A DNA stretch of 64,000 bases from Daphnia carinata (GCF_022539665.2 NC_081335.1:7502001-7566000), one strand, 5' to 3'. Shown: positions 44,404-54,249, numbered from the stretch's first letter. Made by a program: numbers and translations. The notes: generated from the sequence alone by a model not told the origin.

Positions 44404-45137
44404 TGTAACGAAGCCGAATATACTACTTTAACTTTTTCTCGCTTTTGCTTCAGTAGTGAATACAAGTCTGGGCACGACAATTGCAACACTATGTACGCAG
44501 TGCAGCTGACCCAAATGAACACCTGCAGCTGACTCACGCAGACGATACGCCCCAACATCACGCCACATCGAACGGCATCCTCTGATTGGCTGCACGCGTG
44601 AGTTACACAAGCTCCGCCCAATCACGCCACTTTTGCAAGATGCAAAGTTTCGTGATGAACCCAGCTATTGATGAAGATCAGACAAGTAGTTGCAGCCGAG
44701 ACAAGTAGTTGCCTTAAGCCTATCTTCCTTGCCTTATTGAGTAGTATTGTGTCTTAGTTAATGTTTCCATACTTAAACCTTTGAGTAAAATCTCGTTCTC
44801 GTCCCAAGTTTTTTCGGACATTGTTGTCCACTCTAAAGTGTCTGAACTCTTGTTGTGTACCGCTTGTGTAGAAGCCGAATTCCAAGTTCGCCTTGTGTCG
44901 TTTCTCTTCCATTCTTTCACTCGTGAGTTCACGGTAAAACCCCCGGGTTATTTGTTCTTTCTTTTAACTGTTTCCTCAAATGTTCCTTCTTATCTGTTGC
45001 TCTCTTATCTTTTTAATTCTTGTATCTTAGCTATAATAAACACAGACGTCATTGTGGGTAAAAACGCCTGAGTTCAATATCATTTTATTGTCTTAATTCC
45101 GTAAAGTTCATCTTCCCACACGGGAAGATGCTTTACA
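44404..45137 (+). repeat. 3' LTR of element C (734 bp)
   Basis: Preceded by GCCGGGAGTGA. TGTAACGAAGCC...GCTTTACA. Followed by TSD CAGA. Confidence 0.93.
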
Positions 45138-45461
45138 CAGAGAACGACAGAAACTAACTCACAAAGAAAAAATAAAAGAACACAAAAACCCCTATAAGAA
45201 AAGACAATGACAAAAAGGAAAATAGAAAGTTCAATATCAAACGGGATATTCGTCAATTCGCCCCATGGCGAAACAGAAGACGGAACACATTTAAGTGGAA
45301 GAAATGACCTGTTTTCAAACTACGAAGAGGGGAACAAGAATATATGAAAAACTCTAAAAAGGAAGATTTTCTAAAAGGCAACTCTCAGTGTCTCAACGAC
45401 ATCACTCCGACCAAATTTCCACAAAGCAAAGTGTTATCACAAATAAGCCATTCCTCTCAAA
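45138..45461 (+). other. D sequence between element C and the acidic ORF
   Basis: A-rich leader-like DNA with no gene. The first four bases are the TSD of C. Confidence 0.7.
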
Positions 45462-46025
45462 ATGGCATACAACAACATCACTCAGGATAACGCAATGGAC
45501 GTAACCATCATCCCACAGGAACAAAAGGAATACGAATTAATAATCATTAGTGATACCGAATGTGAGAATAGCCAGCAAGAGTACAAAGAAAAAGAAAGTG
45601 CGAAAAGTACGGATGTAAGCGAGCAAATAGTGAAAAACGTAGAATGGAACGGAATCAAAACCGAAAAGAACGATTTTTCCGAACTAGAGAGAAAAAGGAA
45701 AGACAGCAGTGAACGGAGTGACGACGACACCGAGGAGTTAAATGCATATAGTGAAATAGAACCCGATATGGAAAGTGCCCACAGTGCCGAATTTATATTG
45801 GAAAATAACAGTGACACCGACCTCCAATATGACCCGCCCCACAGTGCCGAATTTATATTGGAAAATAACAGTGACACCGACCTCCAACATGACCCGCCCC
45901 ACAGTGCCGAATTTATATTGGAAAATAATAGTGACACCGACATCCGATGTGAAACCGGACCAAAAAACGGAGCAGGCCCAATGACCAACAGAGGGAAACG
46001 GAAACATGCAAGAATTGTCGGATGA
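45462..46025 (+). CDS. D accessory ORF: acidic protein with 20-residue repeats
   Basis: ATG 45462, 187 residues. The N-terminal half is rich in Glu, Lys and Ser. Residues about 106-165 are three tandem copies of a 20-residue unit starting HSAEFILENNSDTD, encoded by a nearly exact 60-bp DNA repeat (45778-45957). It ends in a basic stretch (NRGKRKHARI). The stop codon overlaps the next ATG (ATGA at 46022-46025), so the ankyrin ORF may be translated by reinitiation. It lies in element D between env and the 3' LTR. Not recognised. Confidence 0.65.
   Translation: MAYNNITQDNAMDVTIIPQEQKEYELIIISDTECENSQQEYKEKESAKSTDVSEQIVKNVEWNGIKTEKNDFSELERKRKDSSERSDDDTEELNAYSEIEPDMESAHSAEFILENNSDTDLQYDPPHSAEFILENNSDTDLQHDPPHSAEFILENNSDTDIRCETGPKNGAGPMTNRGKRKHARIVG
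45778..45957 (+). repeat. Three tandem 60-bp repeats
   Basis: Unit begins CACAGTGCCGAATTTATATT. The copies differ at only a few bases, so the expansion is recent or kept uniform. Confidence 0.9.
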
Positions 46026-46747
46026 AGACAATAGCACCCCTATCAACAGAGCAAGCGAAGAAGATTCAGCTGCACCGACAGGCCACTATTGACTTAGAGG
46101 CCGGAAGACTTTGTCTATCGATGATGGAAGCTACACTACCAACTATAAGAAGGTGCATTCAAAACAAATTAGAATCGCTAGGATGTTGGCCACGACAAAA
46201 AATGGCCATATTCCTCAATAAAAGATACGACGAAGGACGTACCCTGCTCCGTACCAGTATACAAAGAAATAGGTACGACATAACGGATGCCCTACTTGCC
46301 TATGGGGCAAATTCCGAGATAATGTATCAAGGGAACACAATCGGACACATGGCAGCGGCCAATAACGATTTATTCCTGATAAGGATACTAAAACACAACA
46401 ACTGCGAATTCACAAATCGCAATAAAAATGGAGAAACCCCACTAATGACGGCAATATCACACGAAAATGAAGAATGCGCAAGACTAATTTGGACACCAAC
46501 AAACATCTACATAGCAACAAGCGAGGGCAGAACCATCTTACATTACCTCGCCAGGTATGGTCTAGAAGTCTTGGCTACTCAAATCTGCACAAAAAGAATG
46601 ATTGACGTCAACCAACAAGACGAAACGGGCACAACCGCCTTACACGAGGCAGTGAGATACAAACAACTTGACATGATCGAGTTATTGCTTCTACACGGAG
46701 CAGATACAAAGATAAAAGACAACCGTGGACATACGGCTATATTGTAA
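46022..46747 (+). CDS. D accessory ORF: ankyrin-repeat protein (241 aa)
   Basis: ATG 46022 overlaps the previous stop by ATGA. After a helical N-terminus of about 70 residues come about five ankyrin repeats. Diagnostic residues include EGRTLLRTSIQRN, GNTIGHMAAANND, NGETPLMTAISHE, EGRTILHYLARYG and GTTALHEAVRYKQLDMIELL followed by LLHGAD. The chain stops at the start of a sixth repeat (NRGHTAIL). Short ankyrin-only proteins are known from polydnaviruses as I-kappa-B mimics; here that role is only an analogy. The frame is intact in an otherwise dead element. It may be a captured host gene. Confidence 0.78.
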   Translation: MKTIAPLSTEQAKKIQLHRQATIDLEAGRLCLSMMEATLPTIRRCIQNKLESLGCWPRQKMAIFLNKRYDEGRTLLRTSIQRNRYDITDALLAYGANSEIMYQGNTIGHMAAANNDLFLIRILKHNNCEFTNRNKNGETPLMTAISHENEECARLIWTPTNIYIATSEGRTILHYLARYGLEVLATQICTKRMIDVNQQDETGTTALHEAVRYKQLDMIELLLLHGADTKIKDNRGHTAIL

Positions 46748-47865
46748 GGACTTCAGAAAAGTTAAAAAATAAATTTAGTTAAGTATTTCGCATACTTGTT
46801 CATGTTGTTTTTCACCCCCCTTGACCTACTTTTACTCGAATTTATCTTTTATTGCCTTATTTCCGCTTGACCGAGGTGTCAATGACACCAACCTTATCAG
46901 CTGACCTCGCTTCCCCTTTTGACATTCTTTTCTATTTTATTACCCATGCTAACTTTAGCGTCCCCACGCTAACTTTAGCATCACCAAGCCAAAGCGTGGT
47001 ATAAAACCCCCGCCTGAGCTTTGACTTTTTTTTAGTCTTCTTCCAACCTGCCACCGCGTAGTTCTTATAGTTTTGTGTAGCGTTTAGACGTATTTTGTTA
47101 AAGTGTGTAGTTACCTTGTGCCAAACCGATCGTTGCCTAGTGTTAAGTGCCGTGTAGCCCCACCCGAGGAAGAATACACTTTAGTTGTGCACCACACCAC
47201 CGTGTTCTTTAAAATCCCCTACCGTGAAATCAACAGCCGAGACGCTGCTTTGCCCGTTGCCGTGTTCCCGACGCTGCCGTTACCGTGTCCCAACGCTGTC
47301 TCTGCTGTACGACCCGCCGCCGAAATTTCCGACGCTGCCCCTTGTTCACCGACGCCGCTCCGCAACGCTTCCGCTAGAGCCATGGCCATGTAAGTACTCT
47401 CACGCCATCACCCTCCTAACTTTCTCCAGTTGTTCATTTCATATCCGCGCAGCCGACGTGACTGGCTGTCGGATCCTAACCAACCATAACTGTGTACCAC
47501 GCATAAAACACTGACCAGAATATTAAGTTAAGAAATTAACCTGACCGTTGTCAGTATCATATTATTTGTGTGTGTGATAGTCCCCCAGTTGCGTCAGACG
47601 TGACTGGGTCTGATTATTGCAATATCAAATAATGACAGCACAAACACACTATAATCAAGACAAAGGTGGAACCGGTTTATTCAACCATAGCCATCATTTG
47701 TATTCATAGAAGCAACTGTAGTTGGTGACGGAAAAAGAAGGAGAGCAATTTCTTCTAAAAATTCAGGTGAAGGAACAAGTTTTTATTATTCATGCGTAAG
47801 CTATAGTCGGTGATGGAGAAACGCATATTGGAGGACCAATTCTTCTCATCGAAGAGGTGAAGGAA
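46748..47865 (+). other. D 3' spacer with promoter-like and donor-like signals
   Basis: TATAAAA at 47000-47006 is followed by a pyrimidine-rich start region. The GC-rich stretch to about 47390 ends in a donor-like CAT/GTAAGTAC (GT at 47390-47391). This could be a captured promoter and first exon, or a solo LTR of another family. A frame at 47103-47393 is open but not recognisable. An imperfect direct repeat of about 65 bp (GTAGTTGGTGACGG.., TATAGTCGGTGATGG..) ends at the purine tract GAAGAGGTGAAGGAA before the LTR. Confidence 0.45.
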
Positions 47866-48067
47866 TGTAACGAGCCCAAAGGCTATCCGAAGACAGCCAC
47901 ACCCTTTACATCCCTCAAGCGTTTCACAAGTGAAAGTGAACGTATCCCCTCCCATTTTACCTTCAATATGTGTGTTAGTTAGTAGTAGAAATACAGCATG
48001 TTTGTACTTTGTTAAATCGGGATTGTTACGACAATCTACTGTAATACACGAGGTTCGAAACTTCACA
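47866..48067 (+). repeat. 3' LTR of element D (202 bp)
   Basis: TGTAACGAGCCC...CTTCACA, followed by TSD CACC 48068-48071 and B integrase. Seven bases longer than the 5' copy. Confidence 0.9.
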
Positions 48068-49185
48068 CACCGATTACTTCACTAAGTACGTCATCACCGT
48101 TGCCCTACCAGACCAAACTGCCCGCACCACGGCCGAATGCGTGTATAAAAATGTTGCACTGACCCACGGGGCCCCACTAGCTATCGTTTCGGATAGAGGA
48201 CCGAATTTTACCTCCGGTCTATTTACATACTTTTGTAAAAAACTTAACATCGAACAAAGATTCACTACGGCATATAACCCAGCAAGTAATGGGGAAACGG
48301 AAAGATTTAACGGGACCGTCAATACTATGCTAAGAAAAGAACTCGTAGATGGGCAACATCATAATTGGGAAGATGTATTGGGAGAAAGCTGTTTCGCGTA
48401 CCACGCATCCGTTCACTCCTCCACCAACGAGTCACCTTATTACATGATGCACGGCCGGGACTGTAACATGCCAATAAACACAATTCTGAGAGCTATTCCT
48501 GAAGCCATACCCTCATCAGGTGGTTACGTCGACACACTGCTAGAAAGACTACGATATAGCTTCCACCGGGCACGGGAAGAAAATGAGAAAGCCAGGGAAC
48601 GCCAAAAGGAACAATACAACAAAACGGCCAACATATTTAATTACAGACCGGGAGATAGTCTTGTTAGATGTCCGGGTAGTGCAAAAAGGAAACAACAGGA
48701 AGCTTACGTCGAAATTCTGAGGCCCTTATCGCGTCGTCAAAGTGTACTCAAATCGCACAGTGGACATAGCAGACAATTCATATAACTGCCAATTAGGGCA
48801 CAGTAATCGACTTAAACCGCTGTACGAGACTATGTTATGGACAGACGAACCCATGCCAGATATCGAGTCTTTGGTCGAACTAAACGACCGATTTCGGAAA
48901 CACATCGCTACTCAAACTTGTGTAGAGGAACAATCGGATAGTGAAGACGACTCCGACCAGAATATAGTGGAACGAAGTGATGCTACAGACACTATCGAAC
49001 TAGAGATTAGTGCGTCGCAAAGTGAGGCTACATTAGAACCGCCGAGTTCAACTGCGCCAAACCTAGATGATGTGATTCTCGAACACATGTGCAATACTTC
49101 CATGGGAACCCCGAATGACAATTTCCCACGGTTGCGTGCCGGGTCAACAATCAAACCAAGGACGCGTCTTATCTCGGAAATCTAA
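48068..49185 (+). pseudogene. Element B: integrase, right piece
   Basis: Continues the frame of 5557-5781: TKYVITVALPDQ, VSDRGPNF and NGETERFNG give the rest of the DDE core. A frameshift near 48660 moves the GPY module out of frame, and the C-terminal tail is in the frame 48742-49185. It matches F at 62190-63306 throughout. Integrase remnant, not functional. Confidence 0.9.
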
Positions 49186-49303
49186 CAAAAATATATGTGA
49201 ACAACAGCGTAGAATAGGGGGGCCATATTAAAAAAACATTTACCCTTAAAACAAAACAAATCACTAAAGCAACAAAAAACAAAAAAAAAAACAAAAAAGG
49301 GGG

Positions 49304-49404
49304 ACGGTCGCGACCGTTTACAACCAGGTCAAAACGCCTAACAAGTTCATGAACTCTACGCCAAGTTTCCAGTGACGACAGGGAGACGACAAGGAGTATT
49401 TAAG
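49304..49404 (+). promoter_or_regulatory. Promoter-like block ahead of the B accessory ORF
   Basis: ACGGTCGCGACCGT (49304-49317, perfect palindrome), AGTTCATGAACT (49344-49355, perfect palindrome) and TATTTAAG (49397-49404) lie in that order. The same order and spacing occur in F (63431-63520). Confidence 0.5.
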
Positions 49405-49457
49405 CAACTGCGAAACGACAACCAGGCATCCACTTCACCTTCACCATCACCAGCAAG

Positions 49458-49984
49458 ATGTCCACCACAAAGAACCGCTGTCCAATAAAGATTGGAGTTT
49501 AATCGAGGATGTCTGGGCAAACGGAAGCCCATGGAATAGCACCATAGACTTGGACGCTACTTACGACAGCGACGAGACGGCTAGTCTCCCAGACGACCGC
49601 TCCCCGTCGGAGAAAAAAGGCCAGGGCCTATCAGACGACGAAATAGACGAGTACTTCGTCAACCCCAGCAGCTTGAACCACCTGACGGAGGACGCAGCCG
49701 GCAACACCGACTGGGAGAAGTTCCTCGCGCTGGAGCGCTATGTGGGCCGCCTAAAAACGGCACCGGAGACCGAAAATGGACGCCGTACGGCCTTCCGACT
49801 ATTGAATGGCCACCCACCGGCTTCATTGCGTAGCCCTCTCAACGGCCCTTCAACCTGGACGGCTAGGAAGACAGCGACGAGACAGCAAGCCTCCCGGATG
49901 CCCGCTCCCCGTCAGAAAAGATAGGCGAGAGCCTAACGGACGAAGACCTGGATGGCTACTTCGTCAACCCCAGCACCCTGTGAA
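49458..49984 (+). pseudogene. B accessory ORF, frameshifted and partly duplicated
   Basis: ATG 49458 is followed by an early frameshift. The frame 49550-49924 carries DETASLPDDRSPSEK, YFVNPSSLNHLTED, NTDWEKFLALERYVGRLK, as in the intact F copy. From about 49870 a second copy starts (DSDETASLPDARSPSEK, YFVNPSTL) and is cut at about 49984 by the parvovirus-like insert. It continues at 51669 with DPFGNPDWGK. Function unknown. Confidence 0.7.
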
Positions 49985-50094
49985 CCTCGTCCTCTTTAAA
50001 AGAGAACTTTCTCCCCTCTTCAAAGCGTCACGTTGACCTTCCAGTTTCCTTGACCTAAATTTCTCATTACGACCGTTAGTCCTTGAACCTTCAC

Positions 50095-50102
50095 TATATA
50101 AA
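50095..50102 (+). promoter_or_regulatory. TATA box of the parvovirus-like insert
   Basis: TATATAAA lies 59 bp before ATG 50161, fitting a start near 50125. Confidence 0.5.
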
Positions 50103-50160
50103 TGGACTCCCTACCTTTAGACCCAACGGACAGTTTCTCGGAAGACTCCAACTCGGTAAG

Positions 50161-50538
50161 ATGAATATCACAAATTTGTATTTTGATTTTTGTAATATAG
50201 TAGAGAGGGGTAATGATTTTCATCACATGAGAAGATTTGTTGATTATATTTTTGCTATTGTTGATTTTAATTATATTAGAATTAACGAATTTGAAGATGA
50301 GGGAATTTTTGATTGTGAAACTTATTTTATGTGTGCGGTTTTAACAAGGGACATTTGTGAATTTAATTGGGATTTAGAAGTTCATAGTTATTTTAAAATT
50401 GAAAAAATCCATAATTATTTCATTCTATACTCCACCAATCTAAATTATATTGAATATAGAGATTTAGAAATGTTTTTGAATGATGTAAAATTAGAATATC
50501 ATTGTATTCCATATATTAGGGAACAACAGTTGGTATGA
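50161..50538 (+). CDS. Small ORF upstream of NS1-like gene (125 aa)
   Basis: ATG 50161 is the first one behind the TATA box. The protein is rich in Phe, Tyr, Ile, Asn and Asp (for example DYIFAIVDFNYIRINEFEDEG) without a known motif. Its TGA overlaps the ATG of the NS1-like gene (ATGA at 50535-50538). In densoviruses a small non-structural protein (NS3) precedes NS1; the position agrees, but I see no sequence proof. Confidence 0.5.
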   Translation: MNITNLYFDFCNIVERGNDFHHMRRFVDYIFAIVDFNYIRINEFEDEGIFDCETYFMCAVLTRDICEFNWDLEVHSYFKIEKIHNYFILYSTNLNYIEYRDLEMFLNDVKLEYHCIPYIREQQLV

Positions 50539-51667
50539 ATCGTAAAAACAAGAATTCTTCTATACGACACGGGTGTTTTACGTATAATTTAGATTTAGAT
50601 CGTTCATTTGACAAATTTTCCATTGAAGAGGCGTACTTAAAAAAAAATGAATTTATACAATCCACCGTCAACGATTTCTGCTCAATCTTACGACGAACAC
50701 CATACGCTGAGGTCGTATGCGTCGCATCCCACATATACCAATTCGATGATCGTCTCAGAGATGGATACGAAAGACAGCCACACGTCCACTTCATGTGGTA
50801 TCAAAGAGACTACAAGCTTGGAACAACTGGGCTCATCCTCAATTTCATCAGAAATCGGAAGTTTCAAGGTAACAAATTTATATATATTAATTAATAATTT
50901 ATATATATATTTTTGTTATAGGTCACTGGACTTCCTCAAGAGTCACCGATCCCTATGGATGTTGGGAATATTTACATCAGGGAAGGGGACGAAGGGTACA
51001 CCAGGAAAACTTGGAACTATTGCAAAAACTCATACCCGTTGAGCATCAACATACGAGTAAGGAATTCGTCCAATATTGTACTAGACCTTCATATGCCGAT
51101 CAGGAAGGAGAGCTCTTTGATGAAGAAAATAGAAGAAAAGGTTCAAATGCTACTTTCGACACATCTACCCAAGCAAGAGGTCAAGCAAGTAAGATATCAG
51201 CAGGAAGACGAATCGCAGACTTATTCATCGAGTCAGGCAAAGCAGACATTTCGTCCTTACGACAGTGGATTACAGCGCAACCGGCGCTTCGTGAAGAATT
51301 CGAAGCCTTATTATATTCCAAGAAATGGAATGAAGTAGTTGGTGAAGCAGTAAATTTAGTAAGTGAAGACTTTCGTTTAAAGTCATGGAATGAATTATTA
51401 ACAGCTGCAGAAGATTTTTGCAAATTTGATAATACTTTTTACGATATCGATACTTCTTTCATATGGCTTAAAAAAATACTAGAATTCAATAACATAGATT
51501 CTGTTCAGTTTTTTAATAGTATTAAAAATGTAATAGATAAGTCAGAAATGAAAATTAATACTGTTTGGTTTTACGGACCAAGTAATGCTGGTAAAAGTTT
51601 AGTAGCTAATTCAATCGTAGAATCATGTAGATTTTTTGCTAACATTATGGATTTTGATGAAAGGACT
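50535..51667 (+). pseudogene. NS1-like: Parvovirus NS1-like gene, two exons, truncated in the helicase
   Basis: Exon 1 (50535-50868) has PHVHFM at residues 82-87, the HUH motif of rolling-circle nucleases. Intron 50869-50921 is 53 nt, AT-rich, AAG/GTAACA...TTGTTATAG, phase 1. Exon 2 (50922 on) stays open in the matching frame: DPYGCWEYL, then about 170 residues, then WLKKILEFNN and VWFYGPSNAGKS, the SF3 helicase Walker A box of parvovirus NS1. The gene stops at the junction about 15 codons after it, so Walker B, sensor and C-terminus are missing. NS1 nicks the origin and unwinds DNA; this copy cannot. Confidence 0.8.
50869..50921 (+). other. 53-bp intron in the NS1-like gene
   Basis: GT at 50869-50870, AG at 50920-50921, poly-T tract before the acceptor. 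Splicing joins the HUH frame to the helicase frame; without it the frame stops at 50892-50894. Confidence 0.7.
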
Positions 51668-51668
51668 T

Positions 51669-51960
51669 CCTTCCCACGACCCGTTCGGCAACCCGGACTG
51701 GGGGAAGATCCTGGCTGCTGCCTCCTAGCGCTGGAGCGCTACATGCGTCGCCTCAAGAACGGCACCAGTAAAAGGAGTGGACGCCGTACGGCCTTCCTTC
51801 AATGGAATGGCCGCCTACCGAGTACATCACCAAGGCTAGGAAGACGATGACGGCTCAACACGGCGATCCTCCGGCAACCAACCAAGGGCTCCCTACCAAA
51901 AGGGAGACACTTCTAATCATTGACAAAGAATCATCATCAACAATGAATGATATTCGACAA
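51669..51960 (+). pseudogene. Remainder of B accessory ORF and B end
   Basis: DPFGNPDWGK, LALERYMRRLKNGTSKR and GRRTAF continue the accessory ORF, with frame changes. Behind 51850 the sequence has no gene and runs into the inverted integrase of G. Confidence 0.65.
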
Positions 51961-53058
51961 TGAACCATATCGGAACTTCGAAGGCGTCTCGATAGGGGGA
52001 CAATGCTCATCTTTCCAGAGCATTGTTCCATACAGGGGTTTTAAACGGTTAACGCGTGTACGTTGAAAAATATATGAATTGTCGGCTATGTCGACTGTAT
52101 TATTTGAATATTCTTTCACAACTCTATAAGGGCCTTTATATTTGGACGTGAATTTCCAACTATCGCCCTCTTTAACTACTCTAATATCTAATAACACTTG
52201 ATCTCCAATCATATATTGTTTTACATTCGCTCTTTTATTATATTGTTCCCTCTGACGCTTTCTTGTTTTTTCACTCTCCTCACGAACGCGTTGAAAACTA
52301 TAACGCAAACGTTCGGTTAAGTTACCTACATAATCTGATGCGGAGATAAATGTTTTTGGGGAAGCGTCAAGGAATTCATTAATGAGTATATAAGGATCTC
52401 CACCGTGCAAAAAGTAACATGGGGTGTCCAGTGTAGAAGAATGTACAGAACTACGATAAGCAAATAAAACATCATCCAGCATGTCTTCCCAATTTGCATG
52501 TTCTCCATCTTTTAATTCCTTTCTTAACATTGTTGTCAATGTTCAATTAAACCTTTCTGTTTTTCCGTTGCTAGCTGGATTACAAGCAGTTATTAGTCTC
52601 TGATCAATTTTAATTTCTTACAAAAATATCGAAAAAATTTCGACGTGGAATTGGTTCCACGATCTGAAAGAATAGCTTTAGGCATAACATGCCTAACTAT
52701 AATTGTTTTATATACACATTCTGCTGTCGTCTGCGCGGTTTGATCTTTCAATGCAACAGTTTCTACCCATCGGCCAAAATAATCTGTAATAACTAAAATA
52801 TAACTGTTTCCAGTGGGCGAAGCTGGCGTAATAGGACCCAAAAAGTCCATTCCGATAACTTGAAAAGAGGCCTTTGCAATTTCCATTACGATGCAATAAT
52901 GCTCTATAAGTGGACTAAGTGTTGGCAATGCATACCTCACAAGCTTGACAATATTCTTTGATATCTTTCCTCATATTTGGCCAATAATAATGATTCTTGA
53001 CTTTCAAATAAGTTCTGTAGAAGGCTAGATATTCACCCATCGATGCGTCATGTGATGA
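51960..53058 (-). pseudogene. Element G: integrase fragment in inverted orientation
   Basis: The minus strand reads from the zinc domain (ASMGEYLAFYRTYLKVKNHYYWP, near 53050) through the core (GMDFLGPI, LSDRGTNS) to the GPY module (YKGPYRVVKEY) and ERRTR-like end. It aligns with C at about 37510-38590, with stops and frameshifts. The continuation of the same gene is on the plus strand from 53059, so the fragment has been turned round in place. Confidence 0.85.
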
Positions 53059-53500
53059 TCGATCTCGACCCAAACGTTGAAAATTGCGGAACAAATGGAG
53101 CCAAAAATAAGTGAAGTGGAAAATGTGGAATTGGAATTGAGAGAATCAGAAAACCTAGATGCGGAAAAGGAGCATACAGAAAGAGTGCGTGTGGAAAATG
53201 CAGAATTAGAAACAGTGGAATTGGAACCAGCAGAAATGCAAATGGACGCCGATCATAGAAATAAACATTTATGCCTCGAGAGCGAAACTGAAGAAGCACA
53301 TGATTTAGGCGATGATAAATCAATCGCCGATGGCATGTTTGAAAATTAACATAATACTACACCGATCCAGGAAAACAATGATATTGCCATAAATTTTGAA
53401 GCTGAGGCTCAACAGGTGACGCCTGCCATCGATCAGCCAGGAAAATTGACACCCCAAAATGCTACCGGAACCCCCCATTAGAAATCGAAGACTGCCGATA
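53059..53500 (+). pseudogene. Element G: Pol C-terminal tail
   Basis: Glu/Leu-rich frame 53077-53349 (VENVELELRESENL, AELETVELEPAEMQ) corresponds to the C tail at 38640-38800. It then decays, though the end (ATGTPH-like, NRRLPIRY) still aligns to 39060. Confidence 0.75.
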
Positions 53501-53756
53501 CGTTACAGAAACTAGAGCGGTTAATTTTAAACAATATAAACGATCACATAACACATCCGACATGTATTTAACAGCAAAAATTTTCAAAGAGGCATCACAA
53601 CGCTTTCAACACTTGTTGAGCTTACGCCACAGAACAGTCACCCAAAATTTCAATTATCCCGCACTAAACAAACTGAACCTGAGCGCAAATTCTAGCAGCC
53701 ATCAGGACCAGTCAGCCACTGAGTGGCTAAGTGCCGACGAACAGGCAGCGAAATTG

Positions 53757-54101
53757 ATGGCAACGATGGTTGCCATCCCGATCTACAATTGGACTCAAGT
53801 AACAGAAAAGACAGTCGACGCGGTCAACCAGACGCCTCTTTCCCCGGAAACCGACAGCCAGGAATCTTGGGAGATCGAGCGGCAGTGCTATGAGCGCCGT
53901 ATTGAAGAAAGGACGGCCGCGCTTACTCGCAAACTCAACCCGGATCTTTTCTCCGAGGATTGGGGAGGAGCTGTTAACACCCTAAAATTAATTTTGGACC
54001 TGGATCCCGCAAAACGCCATATCCCTCCGTTCAACTGGTCACCAGGCCTGTGGGACACAGGTAGAAAACGTCAGAGGCGAGACCCTAACATTCACCATTA
54101 A
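53757..54101 (+). CDS. Accessory ORF of element G, copy 1 (114 aa)
   Basis: Starts at ATG 53757 by comparison with C 39298, though the frame is open from ATG 53562. MATMVAIPIYNWTQ, IERQCYERRIEERTAALTR, EDWGGAVNTLKLILDLDP, AKRHIPPFNW and GRKRQRRD match C accessory ORF 1 almost throughout. Intact, whereas G's integrase is ruined. Function unknown. Confidence 0.7.
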   Translation: MATMVAIPIYNWTQVTEKTVDAVNQTPLSPETDSQESWEIERQCYERRIEERTAALTRKLNPDLFSEDWGGAVNTLKLILDLDPAKRHIPPFNWSPGLWDTGRKRQRRDPNIHH

Positions 54102-54249
54102 AGACAACAAGAAAAAAAGGGGAACGAAAAGACCACCGAAAGAAAAAACTTTTATATACTCCCACCCCAGTAGAAATGTGTTTATTCCCTATAGTATAGA
54201 ACACTATCCCAAAATTTGATGTGGCACCGATGGCAGACTGGTGAGTGAT

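Larger units (their letters stand above)
31460..45137 (+). mobile_element. Element C: 13.7-kb env-bearing Ty3/Gypsy element with accessory ORFs
   Basis: LTRs of 736 and 734 bp, closely similar, flanked by perfect TSD CAGA (31456-31459 and 45138-45141). Order: LTR, primer-binding site, gag with overprinted ORF, -1 frameshift site, protease, RT/RNase H, integrase, accessory ORF 1, tRNA-like repeats, accessory ORF 2, tRNA-like B-box sequence, env, LTR. At 13,678 bp it is very long for this superfamily. Stops and frameshifts in gag, pol and env make this copy defective. Confidence 0.93.
5782..48067 (+). mobile_element. Element D: env-bearing Ty3/Gypsy element with accessory genes, host of three insertions
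   Basis: Bounded by a 195-bp 5' LTR (5782-5976) and a 202-bp 3' LTR (47866-48067), both TGTAACGAGCC...TTTACA/TTCACA, flanked by TSD CACC (5778-5781 and 48068-48071). Removing one TSD and the element restores B's integrase frame. Inside D lie E, P and C; without them D is about 13.1 kb. Order: leader, gag with long coiled-coil N-part, protease, RT, truncated integrase, env, acidic repeat ORF, ankyrin ORF, 3' spacer, LTR. Gag and pol carry frameshifts and pol has a deletion, so the copy is dead. Confidence 0.88.
49985..51668 (+). mobile_element. Endogenous parvovirus-like insertion (NS region)
   Basis: AT-rich DNA between two parts of the B accessory ORF, whose text is GC-rich on both sides. 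It holds a TATA box, a small ORF and a split NS1-like gene with HUH and SF3 motifs. The gene breaks off at the right junction just behind Walker A. Terminal hairpins and capsid genes are absent. Ends estimated from where similarity to the F accessory ORF stops and resumes. Confidence 0.75.

Noticed and set aside
45738..46046. Minus-strand and third-frame ORFs over the 60-bp repeats
   Set aside because: A 60-bp repeat keeps several frames open; only 45462-46025 has start, context and overlap with the ankyrin ORF.
49806..50036. ORF crossing the junction to the parvovirus-like insert
   Set aside because: Frame of the broken accessory ORF running into foreign DNA by chance.
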